Positions 54,123 to 62,035 of a stretch of DNA of 64,000 nucleotides are shown piece after piece (position 1 is the stretch's first letter; each line of letters opens with the position of its first letter). Origin of the DNA: Corynebacterium provencense (lineage in GTDB: Bacteria; Actinomycetota; Actinomycetes; Mycobacteriales; Mycobacteriaceae); assembly GCA_900049755.1 (NCBI GenBank), contig LT160592.1:1136757-1200756 (forward strand), read 5' to 3'. The notes beneath the pieces were generated by a model. That model was not told the origin of the DNA. It saw nothing but the letters and a program-made list of their open reading frames with translations, and made no database searches. A program made the position numbers and the translations under genes.

Positions 54123-54890
54123 ATGACCACCACGCCTTCAGAGTCCCCCGTCTCCTCGTTCCCCAGCCTGGTCCTCCGCCCGGACGAGCTGCCCTCCAAG
54201 AACCGTGGTGGCGGAGCCCGCACGGTCCCGCTGGTCACCTACGCCCGGGGTGCCACGACCTTCCTCAACGGCACCACGATCTTCGGCCCCGGTGCACAGA
54301 TCGGCCACCACAGCCACAATGTCGTCGAATCCGTCATGGTCATCGCCGGTAACGCGGTCGTGGACATCGACGGAGAGCGGACCGAACTCACCACCTTCGA
54401 CACGACCTTCGTCCCCGCCAATGTCCCGCACCACTTCGAGAACGCCTCCGACACCGAGGAGATGCGGATCCTGTGGACCTATGCGTCAGTCGACGCGACC
54501 CGTACCCTGACCGGGTCCGGCGAGTACGGCCGCATCGATGGGGAGGCGGCGGACGCTGCGGACGGAACGGTGCCCGCAGGGGCGCGGACCTCCGTCACCG
54601 AGGTCGTCGACCTGCACGTCACACCGGGATCCGAGGAAGCCTTCGAACAGGCGGTGTCGGATGCCGCGGCGCTGTTCCAGCGTGCCACCGGCGCCCGGAC
54701 CTTCGCGCTGGTCCGCCAGCTCGAGGATGCCTCCCACTACCGGCTGCACATCCGGTGGAGCACTCTCGAGGACCACACGGAGGGGTTCCGGAACTCCCCG
54801 GAGTTCGCGGGCTGGCGCGAACTCGTCATGCCTCACCTCGCGACTCCGCCGGAAGCAACGCATTTCACCCACGTCCACACCGCCTTCTGA
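54123..54890 (+). CDS. cupin-ABM domain fusion protein
   Basis: 255 aa. Residues ~35-125 form a cupin barrel with metal-type ligands in IGHHSHNVVESVMVIAGNAVVDIDGE and VPANVPHHFENASDTEE. A linker (~135-160, GEAADAADGTVPAG) joins a C-terminal ABM/dimeric alpha-beta barrel domain (VTEVVDLHVTPGSEEAFEQAVSDAAALFQRATGARTFALVRQLEDASHYRLHIRWSTLEDH). This pairing suggests a bifunctional enzyme in the acid-degradation route. The ABM half is distinct from the stand-alone ABM at 49555. Part of the ALDH operon. Confidence 0.82.
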   Translation: MTTTPSESPVSSFPSLVLRPDELPSKNRGGGARTVPLVTYARGATTFLNGTTIFGPGAQIGHHSHNVVESVMVIAGNAVVDIDGERTELTTFDTTFVPANVPHHFENASDTEEMRILWTYASVDATRTLTGSGEYGRIDGEAADAADGTVPAGARTSVTEVVDLHVTPGSEEAFEQAVSDAAALFQRATGARTFALVRQLEDASHYRLHIRWSTLEDHTEGFRNSPEFAGWRELVMPHLATPPEATHFTHVHTAF

Positions 54891-54942
54891 GCCGGAGCGG
54901 CGCTCACGGGCCCTGGCGTCCTGCATCCGACAGGGCGCCGCC

Positions 54943-56397
54943 CTACTCGGCACGTCGCTTCGCCAGGTTCCGCTTCACCAGCGGCCACAGCACGACCACG
55001 ACAGCGGTGGCCACGAGACTGGTCCACACCTGGGTCCGGCTGGAATCCTCCATGACCATGACCACGAATATTCCGATGACACCCAGAATGAGCAGAATGT
55101 TCATCCACGGGTACAGAGGGGCCTTCATCTCCAGGGAGTTGACCTCCTCCGGAGTCATCTTCCGGCGCATGTTCCAGTGGGTCGCCGCGATGATGACGTA
55201 CACGAAGAGGGCGACCAGGCCCGAGGAGTTCATGATGAAGTCGAAGATGCCGGTGTTCGGGAACGCGAAGTTCACGATGGTCGCAGCCACGCCGCCGACG
55301 GTGGAGGCGATGAGAGCCAGCACCGGGACACCGTGACGGGTCCGCACCGTGACGGCCTTCGGGGCGAATCCCTGGTCACCCATCGCCGCGAGCATGCGGG
55401 ACGCCGAGTACAGGCCCGAGTTCAGCACCGACAGTACGGCGGTGAAGATGATGAGCTGCATGACCGTCGCCGCGCCGGGCAGGCCGAAGAGCTCGAAGAC
55501 GTAGGTGAACGGCGCCGAGGCGACGTCAGTCGGCTCAGGCAGTTCGTCCCAGGGGACGATCATGACGATCAGTGCGACTGATCCGACGAAGAACAGCAGG
55601 ATGCGCCACACCACGGTGTTCGTCGCCCGCTTGACCGACTGGCCCGGGTCCTCGGACTCGGCGGCGGCCATGACCGCGATCTCGGTACCGAAGTAGGCGA
55701 AGATCACGATGGCGACACCGGTGAAGGCCTTGCCGATACCGTTGGGGGCGAACCCGCCCTCGTCCCAGAGGTTCTGGACGGAGAAATCGGAGTTCGGCCA
55801 CAGGCCCAGTGCGAACAGGGTGCCCGCGACGAGGAAGACGACCACGGCGATGACCTTGATCCCGGCCAGCCAGAACTCGATCTCACCGAAACTGCGCGTC
55901 GACACCGCGTTGGAGGCGACGAACACGGCCAGCAGTATCAGCGACCACGCCCAGGTCGGCACGGCACCGAACCACCCGTGCATTGTCTCGCCGCCGATGA
56001 CCGCCTCATAGGCCAGCACGCCGACCCAGAAGTACCAGTACAGCCAGCCGACGAGGTAGGACGCCCCGTCGCCGAGACCTTCGCGGGCGTAGTCCATGAA
56101 GGACCCCACCGCGGGACGGTGTGCGGCCATCTCGCCGAGCATCTTCATCGCCAGGTAGACCAGGAGACCACCGAGCAGGTACGAGACGATCGCAGCGGGG
56201 CCGGTCGATCGGATGATGTTGCCCGAGCCGATGAAGAGGCTCGAACCGATGATGCCGCCGAGCGCGATGAGGGTGACGTGCCTGTTGCGCAGTTTCGTGG
56301 CGTTCTGCGTTCGGGCGAGGCTTTTCTCCGGGTCGCTGCCCGGGTGTGCCCCGGGTTGCTCTCCGGGAACGGTGGAGCTTCCGGCTGAAGAGGCCAT
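54943..56397 (-). CDS. gabP: GABA / amino acid permease (APC family)
   Basis: 484 aa, 12 membrane segments. Amino acid transporter signature near the N terminus: RNRHVTLIALGGIIGSSLFIGSGNIIRSTGPAAIVSYLLGG, then GEMAAHRPAVGSFMDYAREGLG. It also has AYFGTEIAVMAAAESEDPGQSVKRATNTVVWRI and NSGLYSASRMLAAMGDQGFAPKA. It is the third gene of the gabT-gabD-gabP operon, which supports GABA as substrate. The N-terminal 30 residues are hydrophilic. Confidence 0.9.
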   Translation of the reverse strand: MASSAGSSTVPGEQPGAHPGSDPEKSLARTQNATKLRNRHVTLIALGGIIGSSLFIGSGNIIRSTGPAAIVSYLLGGLLVYLAMKMLGEMAAHRPAVGSFMDYAREGLGDGASYLVGWLYWYFWVGVLAYEAVIGGETMHGWFGAVPTWAWSLILLAVFVASNAVSTRSFGEIEFWLAGIKVIAVVVFLVAGTLFALGLWPNSDFSVQNLWDEGGFAPNGIGKAFTGVAIVIFAYFGTEIAVMAAAESEDPGQSVKRATNTVVWRILLFFVGSVALIVMIVPWDELPEPTDVASAPFTYVFELFGLPGAATVMQLIIFTAVLSVLNSGLYSASRMLAAMGDQGFAPKAVTVRTRHGVPVLALIASTVGGVAATIVNFAFPNTGIFDFIMNSSGLVALFVYVIIAATHWNMRRKMTPEEVNSLEMKAPLYPWMNILLILGVIGIFVVMVMEDSSRTQVWTSLVATAVVVVLWPLVKRNLAKRRAE

Positions 56398-56433
56398 GGT
56401 GGTTCCTTTGTCTGTTCTGGTGTTGTGGGTGGA

Positions 56434-57903
56434 TCAGTTGAGTGCGATGTACCGGGTCTCGAGGTATTCCCCGATTCCTTCGGCACCTCCCTCACGTCCG
56501 AAGCCGGACTGTCCGACGCCGCCGAACGGGGCCGCGGCGTCAGAGATGGCGCCCCGGTTGATCCCGACCATTCCGGCGTCGAGGTTCTCAGCGAAGTACC
56601 GGGCCGTCTCCTCGGACGCGGTGAACCCGTAGGCCGCCAGTCCGAACTCGGTGTCGTTCGCTGCGGCGACCCCCTCCTCGAGAGTGGGGAAGGTCGTGAC
56701 TGTGGCGACGGGACCGAAGATCTCCTCGTGGAGGATCCGGGCGTCAGCGGGGACGTCGGTGAGCACGGTCGCCGGGTAGAAGTTGCCCGGGCCCTCCGGG
56801 ACGACGCCACCGGTGGTGACCGTCGCACCCCGGGAGACAGCGTCGTCGACGAGGGCGGCGATGCGGTCACGCTGCTTCGCGGTGATGACCGGTCCCAGCG
56901 TGGTTCCCTCGTCGAGTCCGTGACCGGTGACGACGGCGTCCATCGCGGCGGTGAGTCGCCCGGTGAACTCCGCGGCCACAGGAGCGGCGACGAGGAAACG
57001 GTTCGCGGCGATGCACGCCTCTCCCCCGTTACGCATCTTCGCCTGCATGGCGGCGGTGAGGACGAGATCGAGGTCGGCGTCCTCAGCCACGACGAAGGGG
57101 GCGTTGCCGCCGAGCTCCATCGAGGTACGCAGCAGCCTGTCGGCGGACTGCCGGACAAGCAGGCGCCCCACCGGGGAGGACCCGGTGAAGGTCACCTTCC
57201 GCAGCCGCTCGTCGGCCATGAGGGTCTTCGAGATGTCGGCATCCCTGGTGGACGGGAGGATCGAGACGAGACCGTCAGGGGCCCCGGCCTCGGTGAACGC
57301 CTGCGCGAGAATCTCGCCGAGCAGGAGCATGGTCAGCGGGGTTTCGGCGGCGGGTTTGACGATCACCGGGCATCCGGCGGCGAGCGCCGGGGCGATCTTG
57401 CGGGTCGCCATCGCCAGGGGGAAGTTCCACGGGGTGATCGCCAGCACCGGGCCGACCGGGCCGCGGGTCACGAGGATATGACCGTTGCCGTTCGGGGAGG
57501 TGGCGAAACGGCCCGGGATGCGGACCGCTTCCCCGGCGAACCAGCGGAAGTAGCTGTTGCCGTAGGTGACCTCCCCGTACGCCTCCGCCAGAGGCTTGCC
57601 CATCTCCAGGGTCATGGTGACGGCGAAGTCGTCCGCGCGTTCCCCGATGAGCCCGAAGATTCGGGTCAGCACGTCCGAGCGCGCCTGGGGCGAGAATCCC
57701 GCCCACGCCTTCTGCGCCTCGACTGCCCTGGTCAGGGCGGTCAGGGCGTCATCGACGGTGGCGTCGGCGACGGTCGCGATGACCTCACCGGTGGCAGGGT
57801 CGCTGACATCGAAGGTGGCGCCGTCAGAGGCGTCGACGGGGGTCAGCCCGGACCAGATCCGGGTGGGAAGGTCGGCGGGCAGCCGGGTGCCGGTGGCTGT
57901 CAT
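56434..57903 (-). CDS. gabD: succinate-semialdehyde dehydrogenase
   Basis: 489-aa aldehyde dehydrogenase. Motifs: ITPWNFPLAMATRKIAPALAAGCPVIVKPA, FTGSSPVGRLLVRQSADRL, Glu in MELGGNAPFVV (~262), Cys in RNGGEACIAANRF (~295) and PFGGVGQSGFGREGG. It oxidises succinate semialdehyde to succinate. It starts 3 bp after gabT; gabP follows after 36 bp. NADP preference is usual for GabD but not proven here. Confidence 0.93.
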   Translation of the reverse strand: MTATGTRLPADLPTRIWSGLTPVDASDGATFDVSDPATGEVIATVADATVDDALTALTRAVEAQKAWAGFSPQARSDVLTRIFGLIGERADDFAVTMTLEMGKPLAEAYGEVTYGNSYFRWFAGEAVRIPGRFATSPNGNGHILVTRGPVGPVLAITPWNFPLAMATRKIAPALAAGCPVIVKPAAETPLTMLLLGEILAQAFTEAGAPDGLVSILPSTRDADISKTLMADERLRKVTFTGSSPVGRLLVRQSADRLLRTSMELGGNAPFVVAEDADLDLVLTAAMQAKMRNGGEACIAANRFLVAAPVAAEFTGRLTAAMDAVVTGHGLDEGTTLGPVITAKQRDRIAALVDDAVSRGATVTTGGVVPEGPGNFYPATVLTDVPADARILHEEIFGPVATVTTFPTLEEGVAAANDTEFGLAAYGFTASEETARYFAENLDAGMVGINRGAISDAAAPFGGVGQSGFGREGGAEGIGEYLETRYIALN

Positions 57904-57906
57904 GGG

Positions 57907-59277
57907 TCAGATGTTCTTCCGGATCGCCTCGGCGAGCACCGTCAGGCCGTCACGCAGCAGTGCCTCGCCGATGACCAGCGGGGGCAGCAGGCGGATGACA
58001 TTGCCGTTGAGACCGCAGGTCAGGGTCAGCAGGCCGGCGGCCTGGCAGTCGGCGACGATCTTCTTCACGGTCGCACCGTCGGCGTGGCCGTCGGCGTCGA
58101 CGAACTCCAGGGCGAGCATGGCGCCACGGCCACGGACCTCGGCGACCCGGCCGCCGGTCTCGGTGACGAGCGGCTCGAGGATCTCGCGGACGACCGTCTC
58201 AATTCCGCGGGCCCGGCCGGCGAGGTCGAGCTCCTCCATCTGGCCGAGGGCGGCGAGGGCTGCGGCGCAGGCCACCGGGAGGGCTGCGGCGCAGGCCACC
58301 GGGGAGCCGGCGTAGGTGCCTCCGAGGGAACCGGGGCCGGGGGCGTCCATGATCTCTGCGCGGCCGGTGACCGCGGACAGCGGCATACCGCCGGCGATGC
58401 CCTTTGCGGTGGTCATGACGTCCGGGATGACGTTCTCGTGGTTGACCGCGAACCAGTCACCGGTGCGGCACATGCCCGCCTGGATCTCGTCGGCGATGAA
58501 GACGACACCGTTGGCACGGCACCATTCGGCGATCGCGGGGAGGAAGCCCTCGGCCGGGACGACGAATCCACCCTCACCCTGGATCGGCTCGATGACGACG
58601 CAGGCGAGGTTGTCGGCGCCGATCTCCTTCTCCATCTGCCAGATGGTCTGCTCCGCGGCCTCCGGGCCGGTGAGACCGTCGTGCAGCGGGTAGCTCATCG
58701 GTGCACGGTAGACCTCGGAGGCGAAGGGGCCGAAGCCGTCCTTGTAGGGGACGTTCTTGGCGGTCATGGCCATCGTGAGGTTCGTACGGCCGTGGTATGC
58801 CCGGTCCATCACGACGACCGCGTTGCGGCCGGTGTAGTTCCTGGCGATCTTCACCGCGTTCTCGACTGCCTCGGCGCCGGAGTTCAGCAGCACGGTCCGC
58901 TTCTCGTGGTCACCCGGGGTGATCTCGTTGAGCTTCTCGGCGACAGCGGTGTAGGCCTCGTACGGGGAGGTGGTGAAGTTGGTGTGGGTGAAGTGTCCCA
59001 CCGCCTCACGGACCGCTTCGACAACTGCGGGGTTGGACGCGCCGACGCTGGTCACGGCGATACCGGACGCGAAGTCGATGAAGGAGTTGCCGTCGGCGTC
59101 GACGAGGACGCCACCGTCGGCGTCGACGATGTACGCCTTGAGTGCCGGGGCGATGCCACGGGCCACGGAGGCGGAGGTACGGGCGGCCAGGGCGGCGGAC
59201 GCCGGTCCGGGCAGCTGGTCGGTGACGATCTTCAGTTCCTGCGGGAGGCGGGTGGTCAGATCGGTGAGGTCGGTCAT
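57907..59277 (-). CDS. gabT: 4-aminobutyrate aminotransferase
   Basis: 456 aa from ATG 59277 (MTDLTDLTTRLPQEL). Class III aminotransferase: FIDFASGIAVTSVGASNPAVVEAV, NSGAEAVENAVKIARNYTGRNAVVV, DRAYHGRTNLTMAMT, VFIADEIQAGMCRTGDW and PLP Lys in TTAKGIAGGMPL (~290). The segment GGTYAGSPVACAAALPVACAAALAAL contains a tandem duplication of PVACAAAL caused by a 24-bp repeat (58256-58303). It transfers the GABA amino group to 2-oxoglutarate. First gene of the gab operon, divergent from the PucR regulator. Confidence 0.92.
   Translation of the reverse strand: MTDLTDLTTRLPQELKIVTDQLPGPASAALAARTSASVARGIAPALKAYIVDADGGVLVDADGNSFIDFASGIAVTSVGASNPAVVEAVREAVGHFTHTNFTTSPYEAYTAVAEKLNEITPGDHEKRTVLLNSGAEAVENAVKIARNYTGRNAVVVMDRAYHGRTNLTMAMTAKNVPYKDGFGPFASEVYRAPMSYPLHDGLTGPEAAEQTIWQMEKEIGADNLACVVIEPIQGEGGFVVPAEGFLPAIAEWCRANGVVFIADEIQAGMCRTGDWFAVNHENVIPDVMTTAKGIAGGMPLSAVTGRAEIMDAPGPGSLGGTYAGSPVACAAALPVACAAALAALGQMEELDLAGRARGIETVVREILEPLVTETGGRVAEVRGRGAMLALEFVDADGHADGATVKKIVADCQAAGLLTLTCGLNGNVIRLLPPLVIGEALLRDGLTVLAEAIRKNI
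58256..58303. repeat. 24-bp in-frame tandem duplication inside gabT
   Basis: Two exact adjacent copies of a 24-bp unit beginning AGGGCTGCGGCGC (58256-58279 and 58280-58303), adding eight residues. The unit encodes the helix right after the conserved GGTY-G-P substrate-binding segment. It is either a recent slippage event or an assembly duplication. Confidence 0.9.
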
Positions 59278-59290
59278 GGAATGCTCCTCA

Positions 59291-59330
59291 TGTTCAGCGG
59301 TGTTCAGCGGTGTTGATCGATGGTGATCGA
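59291..59330. repeat. phased 10-bp direct repeats in the gabT leader
   Basis: Four consecutive 10-bp units: TGTTCAGCGG twice, then TGTTGATCGA and TGGTGATCGA. They lie just upstream of the gabT start in the divergent gab/PucR promoter region. The one-helical-turn period suggests a binding site for an oligomeric regulator such as the PucR protein. Confidence 0.6.
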
Positions 59331-59513
59331 TGTGCTGCCGCGGTTTCAGCCGGTGCCCCGGACCGGATTCACCAGGGGGACCGCCGGTGTTCACCGGACG
59401 GTCACCGGGATGGATACACCGGTGCGGTACCGCAGATCATGATGGTTGACGGGATGTGTTCCTGCTCATGGCCCGACTGTCGAAGATGTCCTCTGATTTT
59501 GTACAGTCAGTCC

Positions 59514-61061
59514 ATGCCCGATGATCTGCCCACCCTCCGGCTGCCCTGGTTGTACGCACAGCACAACCTCGATCTGCGCCCCCTCGTGCCGGCCACCCCC
59601 GACCGGGGATTTACCGTGGTCCAGCCCACGGAACTCACCGATCCGGGGGAGTTTCTCGCCCCGCAGGCCGTCGTCCTGACCGTCGGGGTGGCACTGTCCC
59701 GGGAGCACGGTCCCTTCCCCGCATACATCGACCGGCTGGCCGACGCGGAGGTCACCGCAGTCGGCTTCGGAACCGGACTGTTCTACCCCCGCGTCCCCCC
59801 CGAACTGGTCGACGCCGCCCGCCACCGGGGTGTCGCCCTGTTCGAGGTCCCCCGCAGCACCGCCTTCATCTCCATCCTCAACACCGTCCAGGCAGAGAGG
59901 ACCCGCCGTGCCCGACTAGACCAGGAACACCTGATCAGCACCCAGGAGCAGCTCTCCACCGCCGCCGTACGGGGAGGCGTCACCGCCCTGATCACCGACA
60001 CCGCCTCCCACCTCGCGGCGGCCGTGGCAGTCACCGACAACGACGGCCGCGTCCAGGGACGGTGCGACCGGACGACCGCCGACGGTGTGCGACTGTGCGC
60101 GGTGGACGCCGCGAAGAACGCCGCGCTGAACAACCACAGCAGCGCCGACCACCGGGTGTCCCGCGGCCCGGGGCGTCCTGACCTGTGGCGGATCACCCAG
60201 CGCATGACCCTCCAGGGTGAACGGGTGCACTTCATCACCGTGCTCGCCGACCACCCGTTCACCACCCACGACCGTTCCGTGCTCAAACACGCCGCCGGAC
60301 TGGCTGACATCCTGCTGCAACGGCCCGCCTACCTGCGACGGGAGCGTACCGAACTGAACTCCCTGGCCCTGCGGCTCCACCTGGGTCTCGGAGGGTCCGG
60401 AACCTCAGGGGGACAGATCCTCGACCAGGCCGCCGACGGCGACGGACTGGTGCGCCCCACCGTCGTCGCCGCAGACAGGGTCGCCGACCTGGACAAGGCC
60501 CGGGCGGAGGCGGACCGCACCACCGCCCGGGGAGGACGCCACCTCGTCACCACCAGGCTGGAGACATCCACCGCAGTTTTCCTCTTCCGCGGCTCACGGG
60601 CGGTGGAGGACATCGCCGGCACCTTCGGATCCGCACGCCCACGGGTGCGCATCGCGGTGGGGGAACCGGTGGAATGGGAGAAACTGACACTGGAACGGGT
60701 GCGGCGTCTGGAAACCGCCGCCAGGACGCTGACCCCCGGGTCGGTCGTCGGCCCCTACGGTGCGGGCACCGACTGGCTGGACCGGCCGGCGGTGCGCGAG
60801 GCCCTGGACCTGCGCGCCTCGGAGACGGTGGACAGGATCACCGCCGCCGGACGCAGCCCGGAGGAGGGGAGGGAGCTGATGCAGACACTGGAGACCTGGC
60901 TGCGGTCCGGCGGAAAGGCGGCGGCGACCGCAGAGACCCTGGGAGTGCACCGGCACACGGTGAGGACCAGGCTGAACCGGATCGCCGAAGCCTGCGAGGT
61001 CGACCTGGACGATCCTGTGGTGCGGGCGGAGCTGCTGCTGGTGACGGTGACGCGGCGCTGA
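59514..61061 (+). CDS. gabR: PucR family transcriptional regulator, GabR-like
   Basis: 515 aa from ATG 59514 (MPDDLPTLRLPWL), 6 nt after a TACAGT -10 box; the longer open frame upstream is not protein-like. An N-terminal PucR domain (LRPLVPATPDRGFTVVQPTELTDPGEFLAPQAVVLTVG, TAVGFGTGLFYPRVPPELVDAARHRGVALFEVP) leads to a central GGDEF-like region and a C-terminal HTH_30 (LETWLRSGGKAAATAETLGVHRHTVRTRLNRI). A PucR-type GabR activating gabTDP is known in Corynebacterium glutamicum, and this one is divergent from the same operon. Confidence 0.88.
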   Translation: MPDDLPTLRLPWLYAQHNLDLRPLVPATPDRGFTVVQPTELTDPGEFLAPQAVVLTVGVALSREHGPFPAYIDRLADAEVTAVGFGTGLFYPRVPPELVDAARHRGVALFEVPRSTAFISILNTVQAERTRRARLDQEHLISTQEQLSTAAVRGGVTALITDTASHLAAAVAVTDNDGRVQGRCDRTTADGVRLCAVDAAKNAALNNHSSADHRVSRGPGRPDLWRITQRMTLQGERVHFITVLADHPFTTHDRSVLKHAAGLADILLQRPAYLRRERTELNSLALRLHLGLGGSGTSGGQILDQAADGDGLVRPTVVAADRVADLDKARAEADRTTARGGRHLVTTRLETSTAVFLFRGSRAVEDIAGTFGSARPRVRIAVGEPVEWEKLTLERVRRLETAARTLTPGSVVGPYGAGTDWLDRPAVREALDLRASETVDRITAAGRSPEEGRELMQTLETWLRSGGKAAATAETLGVHRHTVRTRLNRIAEACEVDLDDPVVRAELLLVTVTRR

Positions 61062-61065
61062 GGCC

Positions 61066-61105
61066 GGGCCTGTCCGGGCCTGTCCGGGCCTGTCCGAGCC
61101 TGTCC
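61066..61105. repeat. 10-bp tandem repeat between PucR and TetR genes
   Basis: Four copies of GGGCCTGTCC (the last with one change) fill the gap between the convergent regulator genes, ending just before the TetR stop. No clear hairpin; a simple sequence repeat. Confidence 0.8.
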
Positions 61106-61107
61106 GG

Positions 61108-61935
61108 TCAGCCCAGAAGCGTGAGGGTACGGGCGACCAGGGCGTCCAACCCCCACTCGAACGGCAGGTCAGCGTAGGGGTTGGGGACGCCGGAGCGCGG
61201 CGGAACCGCATCATCCCCTCCGCCCGCGCCGGCGGTGAACGCCTCCGTTTCCCCTCCGGCGGTGAACGCCTCCGTTTCCCCGCCGGCGGTGAACGCCTCC
61301 GTTTCCCCGCCGGCGGTGAACGCCTCCACCACCGCGCGGAAGGTCGGGGCGTCGGACTCCTCCGGTGCGGAACTGAAGATCCCGGCCGGGGCGTGCGCGT
61401 CCATCGCCGAACCGTAGAGGAAGGACTCGAAGGCGACGATCACCGGAACCACCCGGGCAGAGGAGACGCCTGCGGCGAGCAGTCCGGCCGCCACGGTGTC
61501 GTACATCCTGCGGGTCTCCGGCGCACCGGTCACCGGCATCGTGGCTATCAGGGGGACGAGCGAGGGGTAGTCGGCGAACACCTGCCGGTACGACCGGGAC
61601 CAGTGGCGCAGGGCCTCGGCGAGCCGGACGGCCCTCTCCTCCGGCGCGGCCGCCCCGACGTCCGTGAAACCCTGCGCGTCCACCCGGGACATGACGGCGT
61701 CCTGCACCGAGGCGAGCAGTTCAGCCTTGTTGGCGATGTGGTTGTAGAGGGAGGACACCGACACCCCCAGACGGCCGGCGAGTGTCTTCATCGTCAGCCC
61801 GTCGATACCGTCCGCCGTGACGATGTCCAGGGCCGCGTCTGCGATGAGTCCCCTGCTGAGAAGAGGTTTCGCCGGACGACCGGCGCGGCGGCGGACACCG
61901 GGGTCGGAGGACGGGGAGCGGGGGCGTCGGTTCAT
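61108..61935 (-). CDS. TetR family transcriptional regulator
   Basis: 275 aa. The N-terminal HTH is at ~30-75 (IADAALDIVTADGIDGLTMKTLAGRLGVSVSSLYNHIANKAELLASV). A TetR C-terminal ligand domain follows (EALRHWSRSYRQVFADYPSLVPLIATMPVTGAPETRRMYDTVAAGLLAAG). Residues ~205-240 contain EAFTAGGET three times plus EAFTAG, from a 27-bp tandem repeat, so length may vary between strains. It is divergent from the amine oxidase gene with a short palindrome between, and is its likely repressor. Confidence 0.87.
   Translation of the reverse strand: MNRRPRSPSSDPGVRRRAGRPAKPLLSRGLIADAALDIVTADGIDGLTMKTLAGRLGVSVSSLYNHIANKAELLASVQDAVMSRVDAQGFTDVGAAAPEERAVRLAEALRHWSRSYRQVFADYPSLVPLIATMPVTGAPETRRMYDTVAAGLLAAGVSSARVVPVIVAFESFLYGSAMDAHAPAGIFSSAPEESDAPTFRAVVEAFTAGGETEAFTAGGETEAFTAGGETEAFTAGAGGGDDAVPPRSGVPNPYADLPFEWGLDALVARTLTLLG
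61231..61327. repeat. 27-bp tandem repeat inside the TetR gene
   Basis: Three full units (starts 61231, 61258, 61285) and a 16-bp partial unit, nearly identical, encoding EAFTAGGET repeats on the minus strand. The multiple of three keeps the frame open whatever the copy number. Confidence 0.92.
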
Positions 61936-61980
61936 GTCACAAGGATTTTACAGAGGAACCCTCCCCATGCGCCTGTCGGA

Positions 61981-61990
61981 ACTGTACAGT
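61981..61990. promoter_or_regulatory. candidate TetR operator / promoter element
   Basis: Perfect palindrome ACTGTACAGT in the 100-bp region between the divergent TetR and amine oxidase genes. TACAGT within it could also act as a -10 box for the amine oxidase, in which case repressor binding would block the promoter directly. Confidence 0.4.
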
Positions 61991-62035
61991 CCTCCAACAA
62001 ACGAATGCCGTTCTTTTTAGAGAGGAAAGTCGTAC

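Noticed and set aside
56425-59316. A 963-codon open frame on the plus strand opposite gabD-gabT
   Set aside because: It is antisense to two confirmed enzymes; its Gly/Asp/Arg/Val-rich translation is the usual mirror of high-GC coding DNA.
59310-59513. Longer PucR protein starting at 59310
   Set aside because: The extra 68 residues read through the gab promoter repeats and lack a ribosome-binding site; ATG 59514 follows a TACAGT box.
61231-61327. Direct repeats resembling a short CRISPR array
   Set aside because: The units are contiguous 27-bp copies without spacers and encode a periodic peptide in the TetR gene; no cas genes are near.
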